Of a stretch of 64,000 bases of DNA, positions 27,743-36,766 are shown one piece after another (the stretch's first letter is position 1; each line of letters begins with the position of its first letter). Origin of the DNA: Microbacteriaceae bacterium VKM Ac-2854 (GTDB lineage Bacteria; Actinomycetota; Actinomycetes; Actinomycetales; Microbacteriaceae); the NCBI GenBank assembly GCA_013205085.1, contig JABMLH010000006.1:62001-126000 (forward strand), given 5' to 3'. The notes beneath the pieces are model-generated. The model saw only the letters and a list, made by a program, of their open reading frames with translations, searched no databases and was not told the origin of the DNA. The position numbers and the translations under genes were made by a program.

Positions 27743-29020
27743 TCACTCGTACCGCAGCGAGGTCACCGGATCCATCCGCGAGGCCCGCAACGCCGGCAAC
27801 GCTCCGGCGGCGACCGCGACCAGGACGACCGCGACCACGATGGTCGAGACGTCGCGCGCCGTGAAGACGAGCAGATCGAAGCTTGGGAGGTCGCTGAGCA
27901 ATTCGGCGTTCACCGACGGCGCGACCGCCAGCCACAGCAGCCAGGCGAGCCCGGCGCCTATTCCTGCACCGACCACCCCGATCACGGTCGACTCGACCGA
28001 GAACATCAAGAACAAGGATCCTCGGCGCAGGCCGAGCGCCTTGAGCAAGCCGATTTCACGGGTTCGCTCCTTCACACTCATCAGCAGGGTGTTGATGATG
28101 CCGAATGCGGCGGCGATCAGTGCGATCCCGGCGAAGCCGGTCAACACCGCGGTGGCCACGGCGACGATCGATCGGAACTCGCCGAGCTGATCGGCGAACG
28201 TCTGCCCGCGCATCGATGCGGCGACGAGGCCGTCCTTCACCTCCGCGACGGAGCTCGTTCCGGTGTCGACCTTGGCCACGGCCTGCAGATAGCCGTTGTC
28301 GAGTTCCGCGGGACGACCGGTCGTCTGCGCCGCGAAGAGTCGGTCGGTCATCGCGGTGTTCAGCGCAAGACTGCCACTGCTGCCACCCTGCAGCGTCTTG
28401 TTCTGCACTCCGACGATCTCGCCCGTGACCGTGTGCTCCGCACCCGTGTAGTCGTTCACGGCGACGATGACCTGCTCACCGATCGCGTCCGCTGCGACCG
28501 CGAATCCGAACCGGTCGAGATAACCGACCGGCAGGAGCAGTTGTGCCGCGTCGGCATCGCGGTCGAGCTGATCGCCCGCGGCGAGGTCGGCGCTGATCAG
28601 GTCCGAATTGCCTTCCGCCCGCGAAACGAAACGCTGACCGTCGGGGCGCGACATCCACGTCGTCTCGAGCGAGACCGTCCGTTGCACCCACTCGACGCCC
28701 TGCACCCGGGCGATCCGCTCGAGGTCGTCGTCATCCAGGATGTCGCGCCCCTGGATCCGCTGTGCCGAGCGACCCTCCTGGTAGTCGCTCGGCGCGTCGG
28801 CCGGTGCGTCCGCGTCCGCATCCTTCGTGACGACGAGCAGATCGGGAGCGCCGATCGTCGACAGTTGGCGATCGATGTAACCGTCGACGCCCGTCTGCAG
28901 TGCCGCGGTGAGGGTGAGAGCGAACGCGCCGACGGCGACGGCAGTGGCGGTGAGCGCTGTGCGGAGGCGGTTGCGGAACGCGCTGCGGATGCTCCGCGAG
29001 ATGAACTGTCGGATTCTCAT
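27743..29020 (-). CDS. MacB/FtsX-type ABC permease
   Basis: A 425-residue permease with one N-terminal membrane helix (about 18-40), a large extracytoplasmic domain (about 45-270) and three C-terminal helices containing the FtsX signature (INTLLMSVKERTREIGLLKALG). Such proteins are mechanotransmission transporters rather than classical channels; Gram-positive examples give resistance to membrane-active peptides. The ATG at 29020 overlaps the ATPase stop (ATGA). It is paralogous to the permease at 36767-38074, with the same C-terminal signature and length. Paired with a two-component system, it is a candidate resistance pump for the neighbouring peptide. Confidence 0.87.
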   Translation of the reverse strand: MRIRQFISRSIRSAFRNRLRTALTATAVAVGAFALTLTAALQTGVDGYIDRQLSTIGAPDLLVVTKDADADAPADAPSDYQEGRSAQRIQGRDILDDDDLERIARVQGVEWVQRTVSLETTWMSRPDGQRFVSRAEGNSDLISADLAAGDQLDRDADAAQLLLPVGYLDRFGFAVAADAIGEQVIVAVNDYTGAEHTVTGEIVGVQNKTLQGGSSGSLALNTAMTDRLFAAQTTGRPAELDNGYLQAVAKVDTGTSSVAEVKDGLVAASMRGQTFADQLGEFRSIVAVATAVLTGFAGIALIAAAFGIINTLLMSVKERTREIGLLKALGLRRGSLFLMFSVESTVIGVVGAGIGAGLAWLLWLAVAPSVNAELLSDLPSFDLLVFTARDVSTIVVAVVLVAVAAGALPALRASRMDPVTSLRYE

Positions 29021-29706
29021 GCCGGCACCGCCGCGCGAATCCGGCCGTCCTGCACCACGATCCGTCGGTCGCACCGTTCCGCGAGGTCGTCGTCGTGCGT
29101 GACCATCACCAGGGTGATGCCGCGATCACGCTGCATCGAGAACAGCAACTCTTCGATGCGGCCGCCCGAACGGGAGTCGAGATTACCCGTCGGCTCGTCC
29201 GCGAAGATCACGGCCGGCTCCGCCACCAGTGCCCGAGCGACAGCTACGCGCTGCTTCTGACCTCCGGAGAGGGCTGTCGCATCGTTGCCGGCCTTCTCCG
29301 CGAGGTCGACCGCCGTCAGCATCGCCATCGCGCGTTCGCGCTGTTCCCGCACCGGCGCCCCCGCGATCGCGAGGGGAAGGGCGACGTTGTCGAGGACCGA
29401 CAGGTCCGGGGACAGGAAGAACTGCTGGAACACGAAGCCGAAGCGCGCGTTGCGCAGGCGTGCGATCTCGCGCTCGCCGAGCCCCGCGGCCTCACGCCCC
29501 TCGACGAACACCTCGCCCGTGGTCGGAGCATCCAGCAATGCCAGTACGTGCATCAGCGTCGACTTGCCGGAGCCGCTCTTCCCCACGATCGCCACGGACT
29601 CGCCGCGCCGCACCGTGAGATCGACCTCACGCAGGGCGTCGAACCGTCCCGGCCCGGATCCGTAGCTCTTCGATACGGTTCGAGCCTCCAGAACTGTGTC
29701 CACCAT
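29017..29706 (-). CDS. ABC transporter ATPase (MacB/LolD-like)
   Basis: A 229-residue ATPase partner of the adjacent permease. Walker A GKSGSGKST (about 42-50), Q-loop FVFQQFFL, signature LSGGQKQR, Walker B AVIFADEPTGNLD and H-loop VTHD are complete. It starts with ATG at 29706, about 100 nt downstream of the response regulator gene, and its stop overlaps the permease start by 4 nt. Highly similar to the ATPase at 38071-38781. Confidence 0.9.
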   Translation of the reverse strand: MVDTVLEARTVSKSYGSGPGRFDALREVDLTVRRGESVAIVGKSGSGKSTLMHVLALLDAPTTGEVFVEGREAAGLGEREIARLRNARFGFVFQQFFLSPDLSVLDNVALPLAIAGAPVREQRERAMAMLTAVDLAEKAGNDATALSGGQKQRVAVARALVAEPAVIFADEPTGNLDSRSGGRIEELLFSMQRDRGITLVMVTHDDDLAERCDRRIVVQDGRIRAAVPA

Positions 29707-29809
29707 CTTCTCCCGTCGTCGTCCTTCGACGGTACGGAGCGGGACCGGCTCGGCGCCTCGTCCATCCGTATCGTTCCGCCGCGACGAAAGTCGTGGGTGG
29801 GAACGACGG

Positions 29810-30475
29810 CTACGGGGTGTTCACGGTGACCAGCCCTGCCCGCACGGCGTTGACCACCATCTCGACTCGATTGCCGGCGCCGAGCTTGAGCATCAACCGA
29901 CTCACGTGCGATTTCACCGTCGCCTCCGAGATGAACAGGGCGGACGCGACTTCGGCGTTCGTCCTACCGAGCCCGACGAGTTGGAGCACTTCGCCCTCGC
30001 GCTCCGAGAGCTCGGCCGCGAGGGCCTCGTTGCGGCGGATCCGCGCCGACGGCTCCCGGATCTCGGCGACCAGGCGGTGGGCGATCGCCGGAGCGATCAC
30101 GGCGCCTCCGTCGTGCACGCGGCGAATGGCGTCGACGATCGCATCGGGGGCCATGTCCTTGAGCAGGTAGCCCATCGCTCCCGCCTTCAGAGCGTCGATG
30201 ACGTAGTCGTCCGTGGTGAACGTCGTCACCACCAGTACCGCGACGCCCGGGTAGGCCGCGACGATCCGTCGCGTCGCCTCGACGCCGTCCATGACGGGCA
30301 TCCTCAAATCCATCAGCACCACGTCGGGCCTCGTCTCGGGGACGCGTTCGACCGCGACGCTGCCGTTGCCCGCCTCGCCGACGACCGTGATGTCCTCCTC
30401 CGCGAGCAGGTAGTGCTTCAGAGCCATCGCCATGAGCGGGTGGTCGTCGACGATGAGAACGCGGATCACGGACAC
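29810..30475 (-). CDS. NarL-family response regulator
   Basis: A 221-residue protein: receiver domain (about 1-120) with the phospho-acceptor Asp in VVLMDLRMP and the conserved Lys in GYLLKDM, then a LuxR-type helix-turn-helix (about 150-215; LSEREGEVLQLV, ISEATVKSHVSRLM). I start at the GTG at 30475 (SVIRVLIVDDHPL) rather than the in-frame start at 30493. It is the first gene of the regulator-ABC-kinase group and presumably controls that operon, and possibly the lanthipeptide operon behind it. Confidence 0.9.
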   Translation of the reverse strand: MSVIRVLIVDDHPLMAMALKHYLLAEEDITVVGEAGNGSVAVERVPETRPDVVLMDLRMPVMDGVEATRRIVAAYPGVAVLVVTTFTTDDYVIDALKAGAMGYLLKDMAPDAIVDAIRRVHDGGAVIAPAIAHRLVAEIREPSARIRRNEALAAELSEREGEVLQLVGLGRTNAEVASALFISEATVKSHVSRLMLKLGAGNRVEMVVNAVRAGLVTVNTP

Positions 30476-30518
30476 GCCACCGAGCCTAACCACTCCCGCT
30501 CGGGGGTCGCCCGCGCGC

Positions 30519-32099
30519 TCACGACAGCCGCACCAGGCTCGCGAAGAGCTCGGGCGCCTTCGCGTCGACGATGCGGCCGCCGAGGCGCACGCCGAGCCAC
30601 GCGAAGAACGAGCCGAGCACGACGCCCGCGACCAGTGCGGCGACCCCGAAACCGACGGCGCCGGTGACGAACGAGATCACGGCGAGCACGATCGACGGGA
30701 GCGCCAGCACGGCGCAGCCTGCCATGCCGCCGAAGGTCAGCACGGAGGAGATCATGCCGGCTCCGGGCGGGCTCTTGAACGGGTTGTCGCCGGGCGCCGG
30801 CACCGGATAGACGACGCGCGCGGACAGCACGCTGGAGAGTCCGAAGCCGCTCAGCAGCAGCGCGAGCGAGAGGCCGAGCAGGCCGGGCAGTACGGCCCAC
30901 GAGTTCGAGAACGCGACGGTGATCACGGCCGTGGCCACCACCAGCGGAACTCCCACGATCGCCGCGGCGATGACACGGCCGCCGCGATCCGCCGCGCCCG
31001 AGAGGCCCGAGCTGACGTGCATCGCCCAAGCCGTGCCGTCGTAGGCGACATCGGCCGAGAGCGTGACCCCGAAGGTGACGGCGACGATCACGGCCGCCGC
31101 GTTGGTCCAGACTCCGGTGCCGTTGTCGCCCAAGGACGAATAGAAGATGGTCAGCACCAGGATCGCCGGCACGATCAGCAGACCACGGCTGTACCGCGGA
31201 TCCCGCAGCCAGTAACCCAGCGCCCGGGCGGCGACCGCACCGGTCGGGGTGCCCGGGAAGCGGCCGAACAGGCCGATCCCCCGCGCGCCGGAGGCACCGC
31301 CGGCGGCGGAGGCGGCGGGCTCGGCGAGGGCGTGCCGGAGGGCCAGCGACCAGAGCAGCACGAGCGCGACCAGCGTGGCGACGCCGATCGCGAACTTGGC
31401 CGCGGCGAGGCCCCACTGGCCGGCGACGATCTCGCCGGGGACGGCCCAGATCGCCCCGAGCGGCGTCCACGAGACCGTGTTCGCCACGGCCGGCAGCGCC
31501 TGCAGGCCGCTGCGCACGATGTCCATGATCGAGAGGATGATCGGGCCCAGCAGCACGGCGAAGAGCAGCACCACGCCGCCCAGCACCTCCTTGTACCGCC
31601 GGCTCGACGCGAGCCCCGAGGCCGCCGCCGCGACCAGGCGCGAACCGACCACGCAGGTGGCGACACCGATGACTGCGCAGATCACCGCGGGCAGGATGCC
31701 GATCGGATGCCCCACCCAAGCGAATGCGGAGGCGAGTGCCGCGAGGCTCGTGACGATGCCGGGGATGCCGACCACGCCGGCCGCCGCGAGCCCGAGCATC
31801 AGCGTGCGCCGCGGGATCGGGAAGGTGGCGAGCGTCGACAGATCCAGGCTCTGATCGGAGCCGGTGACCAGGATCGGCCCGACCACCCAGCCGAGGATGA
31901 GGGCGGCACCGGCGAGAGTGACGATGGTGCGCACCAGCTCGACGTCCTGCGATGCCAGCGCGATCATCCCGCCGACGACCAGCACCAGCAGGCCGACGGC
32001 GTAGAGGCCGCCGACGATGACGCCGATCAGCTGCCAGACGCTGCGGGTGACGGCGTTCTTCAGCAGCAGCAGCCGCAGGTTCAGGAGATGCGCAACCAC
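30519..32099 (-). CDS. ABC-type multi-spanning permease
   Basis: A 526-residue protein with about 12 hydrophobic segments and no extracytoplasmic domain of note; large ABC-2-like transporter subunit of unknown substrate. It starts with GTG at 32099, 19 nt inside the 3' end of the ATPase gene, so the pair is co-translated. Longer in-frame extension up to 33014 is shadow reading of the ATPase gene. It is followed by the response regulator gene 43 nt away on the same strand, but belongs functionally with its own ATPase. Confidence 0.8.
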   Translation of the reverse strand: MVAHLLNLRLLLLKNAVTRSVWQLIGVIVGGLYAVGLLVLVVGGMIALASQDVELVRTIVTLAGAALILGWVVGPILVTGSDQSLDLSTLATFPIPRRTLMLGLAAAGVVGIPGIVTSLAALASAFAWVGHPIGILPAVICAVIGVATCVVGSRLVAAAASGLASSRRYKEVLGGVVLLFAVLLGPIILSIMDIVRSGLQALPAVANTVSWTPLGAIWAVPGEIVAGQWGLAAAKFAIGVATLVALVLLWSLALRHALAEPAASAAGGASGARGIGLFGRFPGTPTGAVAARALGYWLRDPRYSRGLLIVPAILVLTIFYSSLGDNGTGVWTNAAAVIVAVTFGVTLSADVAYDGTAWAMHVSSGLSGAADRGGRVIAAAIVGVPLVVATAVITVAFSNSWAVLPGLLGLSLALLLSGFGLSSVLSARVVYPVPAPGDNPFKSPPGAGMISSVLTFGGMAGCAVLALPSIVLAVISFVTGAVGFGVAALVAGVVLGSFFAWLGVRLGGRIVDAKAPELFASLVRLS

Positions 32100-32977
32100 G
32101 ACGGACCCTCCTGGTGGCTGCGACCGCCGACGAGTTCCACGAAACGGTCTTCGAGGGTGCCGCCCTGGCGCACCTCGTCCAGCGTGCCGGCCGCGACGAC
32201 GCGACCGTCGGCGATGACGGCCACGTGGTCGCACATCCGCTGCACGAGGTCCATCGAGTGGCTGGAGACGATGACGGTGCCACCGGAGCGGACGAAGCCG
32301 GCGAGGATGTCGCGGATGTTCGCGGCCGAGACCGGATCGACGGATTCGAACGGCTCGTCGAGCACGAGCAGCTTCGGCGCGCGGACCAGGGCGCAGGCGA
32401 GCGCGATCTTCTTGGTCATACCGGCGGAGTAGTCGACGACCAGGGTTCGGTTCTCGGGGTCGAGGTCGAGCAGGCCGAGCAGATCGTTCGCGCGCGACAC
32501 GACGGTATCGCGGTCGAGCCCGCAGAGCAGGCCGAAGTAGGTAATCAGCTGCAGGCCGGTGAGCCGGTCGAACAGCCGCACGCCGTCGGCCAGCACCCCG
32601 ACGAGGCGCTTGGCCGCGAGCGTGTCGCGCCAGACGTCGACGTCGTGGATGCGGATGGTGCCCGCATCCGGGCGCAGCAGCGCGGTCGCCATGGACAGCG
32701 TCGTGGTCTTGCCGGCACCGTTCGGGCCGACCAGGCCGTAGAACGAGCCGCTCGGTACATCCAGGTCGATGTCGTACACGGCGACCTTGTCGCCGAAGCT
32801 CTTGCGCAGACCGCGGATGCTGAGGGCCAGGTCGCCGGAGCGGGCCGCCTCGGCGGGCGCGGCCCAGGCCGGGGTGCTGGGGGCGTCGGCGCCGGCGTCG
32901 GCGCCGGCGTCGGTGCCGGCGTCGCTGCCCGGGCTGTCGGTGCCGGGAATGTCGGTGCCGGGAATGTCGGTGCTCAT
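32081..32977 (-). CDS. ABC transporter ATPase with acidic repeat N-terminus
   Basis: A 298-residue ATPase: Walker A GPNGAGKTT (about 84-92), signature YSAGMTKK, Walker B LLVLDEPFESVD and H-loop SSHSMD. The signature departs from LSGGQ, as is common in ABC-2-type subunits. The first 45 residues are an Asp/Gly/Ala/Pro-rich tail made of short repeats (TDIPG, DAGA), absent from most relatives. It pairs with the 12-helix permease downstream. Substrate unknown. Confidence 0.87.
   Translation of the reverse strand: MSTDIPGTDIPGTDSPGSDAGTDAGADAGADAPSTPAWAAPAEAARSGDLALSIRGLRKSFGDKVAVYDIDLDVPSGSFYGLVGPNGAGKTTTLSMATALLRPDAGTIRIHDVDVWRDTLAAKRLVGVLADGVRLFDRLTGLQLITYFGLLCGLDRDTVVSRANDLLGLLDLDPENRTLVVDYSAGMTKKIALACALVRAPKLLVLDEPFESVDPVSAANIRDILAGFVRSGGTVIVSSHSMDLVQRMCDHVAVIADGRVVAAGTLDEVRQGGTLEDRFVELVGGRSHQEGPSWLRIS
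32886..32977. repeat. Short tandem repeats in the ATPase 5' end
   Basis: On the plus strand, GGCGTCGGCGCC-type units recur at 12-nt spacing around 32886-32930, and GGGAATGTCGGTGCC recurs at 15-nt spacing around 32944-32975. They encode the acidic N-terminal tail and are in multiples of three, so copy number can change without breaking the frame. Confidence 0.65.
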
Positions 32978-33127
32978 GGAATACGTCCTCCCACGGGCGC
33001 GGGTTCACGCCCACCTCCGACGCTACGGCGCACCCCCGACATCGAGCATCCCCCGCGAGGCCTACTCCGCGAGGGGGTGGGTCACGAGGGCGATGCGCCG
33101 TCCGATGTCACCCGGTTCCAAAAGGGC

Positions 33128-34165
33128 TCAACCAGCGGAGCGCGATGCCGCCGGCCCCGTCGACGCGCGCACGATCAGTGTCGGCGGCGTGAGCACCGTC
33201 CGCGGCGCGACCTCCGCATCCGTGATCCGCGCGATCACGGCGCGCACCGTCTCCTCCACGGTCGCCTCGACGTCCTGACGGATCGACGTCAGCGCGTTGT
33301 ACGAGAGCCGCGCGAGGTAGCTGTCGTCGAATCCCACCACCGAGACGTCCTGCGGCACGCGGATCCCGGCGTGCGCGAACACGGCGAGCGCGCCGACGGC
33401 CGTCGTGTCGCTGCAGCACACCACCGCCGTCGGCAGCGGGCCGGCGGCGATCAGCTCGCGGGCAGCTGCGGCGCCGTCCTCCTCGCCCCAGCCACCGCCG
33501 ATCACCCGCGCCGGCCGGTCGCCCATCGCGGCGCGGAAGGCGTGCTCGCGGTCGCGTCCGACGACGCTGTCGTCGCCGCCGCCGAGGTAGACGATGTCGC
33601 GGTGGCCGAGACCGAGCAGGTGCTCGACGGCGAGTCGCATCGCCTCGAGCTCGTCGATGTGCACGTTGTCGAAGCGCTCGTCGGCCGCGCGTTGGCCGAG
33701 CACCACCACCGGCATCATCCGCACGATGTCCGCCACCGCTTCGGACTGGGGCTGCGGCACGAAACCGACCAGCGCCTCGATCCGCTGCTCCAGCATCTTG
33801 CCCATCAGCTCGGCGACACCGCGCTCGCGGGTCACGGGCCCCAGCACCACGCCGAATCCGCTCTCGGGCGCTCGCACGAAGAGGCGCTCGACGACCTTCG
33901 CCTCGAAGGGGTTGCGCAGGTTGAACAGCGCGCCGACGAGGTGGGTCCGGTTCTGTCGCAGCAGCCGGGCGGAGAGGTTCGCGTGGTACCCGAGCTCGGC
34001 CGCGGCGGCCAGGATCCGCTCGCGCGCAGCCGAACTCGGCCCGGGAGCGCCGCGCAGCACGAGCGAGACCAGCTGCCGCGAGACGCCGACGTGCTCGGCG
34101 ACGTCGCGCATCGTCGGCAGCCGCCGCGATCGGTCGTCGTTCGGCGGGCTGGTCACGCCGGCCAT
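33128..34165 (-). CDS. LacI-family transcriptional regulator
   Basis: A 345-residue repressor. The LacI helix-turn-helix is at about 17-65 (TMRDVAEHVGVSRQLVSLVLRG) and the periplasmic-binding-like sensor domain follows (about 75-335; VVGFDDSYLARLSYNALTSIRQD). The ATG at 34165 gives the normal family length. It lies 17 nt behind the DUF1080 gene in the same operon, and a 16-bp palindrome upstream of that gene is its likely operator, so autoregulation is expected. The effector is probably a sugar derivative. Confidence 0.9.
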   Translation of the reverse strand: MAGVTSPPNDDRSRRLPTMRDVAEHVGVSRQLVSLVLRGAPGPSSAARERILAAAAELGYHANLSARLLRQNRTHLVGALFNLRNPFEAKVVERLFVRAPESGFGVVLGPVTRERGVAELMGKMLEQRIEALVGFVPQPQSEAVADIVRMMPVVVLGQRAADERFDNVHIDELEAMRLAVEHLLGLGHRDIVYLGGGDDSVVGRDREHAFRAAMGDRPARVIGGGWGEEDGAAAARELIAAGPLPTAVVCCSDTTAVGALAVFAHAGIRVPQDVSVVGFDDSYLARLSYNALTSIRQDVEATVEETVRAVIARITDAEVAPRTVLTPPTLIVRASTGPAASRSAG

Positions 34166-34182
34166 TGTGCCACGGGCCCGAG

Positions 34183-35043
34183 CTACAGCTCCCGGAGGCG
34201 GATGTTGCGCCAGCGGCATGCCGCGCCGACGCCCCAGCGCGCTTCGCCGAACATCTCGTCGTTGTCGTGCACCTCCAGCGCGATGTGGCCGCGCTCGCCC
34301 AATCGCTCGGCGATGGCGGCCGGGTCGTAGTCGGGCGAGTCCAGCGTCGCCGTGTCCAGCTCGGCGATCTTCAGCCCGTTGATCCACGTCGTGATCACCG
34401 GCAGCGCGCCGCCGACCAGACGGATGCGCAGCTCGTTCCAGTCGTCCCACCGCCAGACCTTCAGGAAGTCCTGCACATCGGCGGCATAACTCAAGCGGTC
34501 GATCTTCTCCGGCGTCACGGGCTCGGCGCTGTTCGCGGGGTCGTCCGGGATCAGCCCGATCGCCGTGCCGTCGGCGTCGCGCGCCACATCGATGGCGAAC
34601 GGCACCGCCGAGAAGCTGGCCAGGCCGTTGCCGAAGAAGCCGCCGATTCCGCCCGACGGTCGATGGTCGACCAGCACCTGGAACCCCTCCCAGCTGTCGG
34701 GCCGGCGGTGCAGCATCACGCCGGTATCGGCGGGCCAGTCCGGCCGCAGCTCCAGCGCCAGATCGAAGTCGCCGAACGCCTCCTCCGTGATCAGGTAGCC
34801 GCCGTAGCCGCTGCCCGGCGCGTCCTGCTCGCCGATCAGCACACCGTCCTCGACCCGCCAGACGGCCGGGTGCCGCTCGGGTTCGTGCGGCGGCCTGATC
34901 CCGCGCTCACGGAACACCTCCGTCAGCGCGGGTCCACCCGGGTAGAGCTCGCCGTACACCCGCGGGATCGCCCGCCAACCCGCGAGGCTCTCGCCGTCGA
35001 ACAGGGGTCGGAATCCGTCTTCTCGCATGACGTCGTCGTTCAC
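34183..35043 (-). CDS. DUF1080 (3-keto-disaccharide hydrolase-like) protein
   Basis: A 286-residue beta-sandwich protein of the DUF1080 family, related to concanavalin-like lectin/glucanase folds: GFRPLFDGESLAGW near the start, WPADTGVMLHRR, GFQVLVDHR, and WNELRIRLVGG later. Family members include 3-keto-glycoside hydrolases. No signal peptide is present, so it acts in the cytoplasm. The GTG at 35043 has a fitting AAGGAG site. The LacI gene follows in the operon and a palindromic operator lies 22 nt upstream of the start. Confidence 0.8.
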   Translation of the reverse strand: MNDDVMREDGFRPLFDGESLAGWRAIPRVYGELYPGGPALTEVFRERGIRPPHEPERHPAVWRVEDGVLIGEQDAPGSGYGGYLITEEAFGDFDLALELRPDWPADTGVMLHRRPDSWEGFQVLVDHRPSGGIGGFFGNGLASFSAVPFAIDVARDADGTAIGLIPDDPANSAEPVTPEKIDRLSYAADVQDFLKVWRWDDWNELRIRLVGGALPVITTWINGLKIAELDTATLDSPDYDPAAIAERLGERGHIALEVHDNDEMFGEARWGVGAACRWRNIRLREL

Positions 35044-35064
35044 GCTCGCTCCTTCGCGGTGATC

Positions 35065-35080
35065 GTTAGCACGAGCTAAC
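35065..35080. promoter_or_regulatory. LacI-type operator palindrome
   Basis: GTTAGC-ACGA-GCTAAC is a perfect 6+6 palindrome with the central CG typical of LacI-family sites. It sits just upstream of the DUF1080-lacI operon. Confidence 0.7.
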
Positions 35081-35215
35081 TTAGCCAGCCCGGCCCAGCC
35101 GCACAAGGGCGGAGCCGCGGCTGCGGCGACGAACAGCGGCCTGGTGCACCGGCCGGTGCTGCGAGAATGTCCCCTGTCACGATGACGACCGATCGACGCG
35201 TGGATGGAGGCGGCC

Positions 35216-35821
35216 ATGACCTCGGTGACCACTCCGCGCGGTCCGTACGCCAACGGCATCCGGCGCAAGCAGCAGATCCTCGAGGCCGCGTCGGCCGTCT
35301 TCGCGCGGCGCGGCTATGCGAACGCGTCGATGCGCGAGATCGCCCAGGCCGTCGGCGTCACGCCCGCCGCGCTGCTGCGGCACTTCGAGGACAAGGAGCA
35401 CCTCCTCCTCGCGGTGCTGGAGGCGTGGGGCGCCGAAGAGGACTCGCACGACCTCGCGCCGCAGGGCCTCGCCTACTTCGCCGGATTCCCCGCCCTGATG
35501 GAGCGACATCGGCAGCATCCGGGCATCATCGAGCTCTTCCTCACGCTCTGCACGGAGACCTCCGACCCCGACCATCCCGCGCGGGACTGGGTCGTCTCCC
35601 GCTACGCCAGGATCGTCGGCGAAGCGGTCACCGCCCTGCAGGCCGCCGGCGCTGCCGGCGAGATCCGCGCGATGAGCCCCGAGGAGTGCGAGCTGGAGGC
35701 CCGGATGCTCTTCGCCGTGATGGACGGCCTGGAGCTGCAGTGGATCGCCGCGCCCGAACTCGACCTCGGCGCGATGTTCCGCCCCGTGTTCGAGGTCACC
35801 CTCGCGCGCTGGCGCGGCTGA
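35216..35821 (+). CDS. TetR-family transcriptional regulator
   Basis: A 201-residue regulator. The TetR helix-turn-helix is at about 12-60 ([41 protein letters not shown]), followed by a helical ligand domain. The ATG at 35216 has GGAGG at 5 nt distance; the in-frame ATG at 35204 overlaps that ribosome site and is less likely. It is divergent from the DUF1080-lacI operon and convergent with the dienelactone hydrolase. Target unknown. Confidence 0.88.
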   Translation: MTSVTTPRGPYANGIRRKQQILEAASAVFARRGYANASMREIAQAVGVTPAALLRHFEDKEHLLLAVLEAWGAEEDSHDLAPQGLAYFAGFPALMERHRQHPGIIELFLTLCTETSDPDHPARDWVVSRYARIVGEAVTALQAAGAAGEIRAMSPEECELEARMLFAVMDGLELQWIAAPELDLGAMFRPVFEVTLARWRG

Positions 35822-35843
35822 GCGCGCTCCGGGACGACTCGAG

Positions 35844-35861
35844 CCGAGCGGGCCGGCTCGG
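35844..35861. terminator. Hairpin between convergent TetR and hydrolase genes
   Basis: CCGAGC and GCTCGG are separated by 6 nt, inside a wider GCGCGC/GCGCGC pairing. It lies between two converging stop codons, so bidirectional termination is plausible. Confidence 0.45.
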
Positions 35862-35878
35862 GCGCGCGGCGGGCTGGC

Positions 35879-36607
35879 TCAGGCGTGCGCCGCGAGGAAC
35901 GCCAGGGTGCGCCGCCAGGCGTCGTGAGCTGCGTCCTCGCGGTAGCTCTGGTCGTTCGACTCGTTGAAGAACGCATGACCGGCGCCGGGATAGACCACGA
36001 TCTCCGCCGCGGGCAGCCCCGCGTGCACGGTCGGAACCTGCGCGATCAACGGCGCGTCGTCGGCGCCGTAGAACGCGAGGATCGGCGTCGCGATCGCGGC
36101 CAGCTCCGGCGCGGAGAACGAGTTGTGGCCGTAGTAGGGCATCACCGCCGCGAGCCGCGCGTCCGCCGCGGCGAGCGCCCACGACATGCTGCCGCCGTAA
36201 CAGAATCCGGTGACCGAGACGGTGGTCACGTCGGGGCGGGCGAGCACGCGATCGATCATCGCGCGCAGCTTCGCGACGGTGCGTTCGGCGAAGGCCGGGC
36301 TGAACACCGGAGCGAAGAAGGTGCGCAGCTCGACCTGATGGGGCAGTCGGCGCACGGGGTGATCGTACTCGGCGCGCTGCTCTTCGTTCAGCTCCTCCAA
36401 CAACCCGGAGCCGACGAGCAGTTCGGGGCCGAAGGCGCGGTAGCCCGCCGCGGCGTAGCGGTCGATCACGGAGCGGATGTGTCCGTCGAGCCCCCACACT
36501 TCGTGGATCACGATCACCGCCGGGCCGGGTCGCGCCTCGTCGGGCAGCGCGGCGTACACCGGCACCTCGTAGCCGGCCAGAGTCCAGGTCTCGTCGGTCC
36601 GCGTCAT
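35879..36607 (-). CDS. Dienelactone hydrolase family protein
   Basis: A 242-residue alpha/beta hydrolase. The nucleophile elbow is GFCYGGSM with catalytic Cys (about 125), the acid is in FYGADDAP and the His in PGAGHAFFN. HEVWGLDGHIR near residue 36 is the usual DLH oxyanion motif. It is cytoplasmic and hydrolyses lactones or similar esters; the actual substrate is unknown. It stands alone, convergent with TetR. Unlike the paralogue at 50964-51614, its catalytic Cys is intact. Confidence 0.88.
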   Translation of the reverse strand: MTRTDETWTLAGYEVPVYAALPDEARPGPAVIVIHEVWGLDGHIRSVIDRYAAAGYRAFGPELLVGSGLLEELNEEQRAEYDHPVRRLPHQVELRTFFAPVFSPAFAERTVAKLRAMIDRVLARPDVTTVSVTGFCYGGSMSWALAAADARLAAVMPYYGHNSFSAPELAAIATPILAFYGADDAPLIAQVPTVHAGLPAAEIVVYPGAGHAFFNESNDQSYREDAAHDAWRRTLAFLAAHA

Positions 36608-36629
36608 CCTCGAAGCATAGGCCAGCTAT

Positions 36630-36659
36630 CCCGGCCGGCGGCGGAATGCGCCGGCCGGG
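36630..36659 (-). terminator. Hairpin downstream of the second MacB-like operon
   Basis: CCCGGCCGGCG pairs perfectly with CGCCGGCCGGG around an 8-nt loop. It lies about 108 nt past the permease stop and just before the hydrolase start. No T tract. Confidence 0.5.
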
Positions 36660-36766
36660 TGCGAACCGCCTCGGGTACGAAATGTCGGATGAGACGAGAA
36701 CGCACCGTCCACCGCTCCCCCAAGATCCCCGGAAACACGCGGATCCGGCGACCGCCTCCACGGGCG

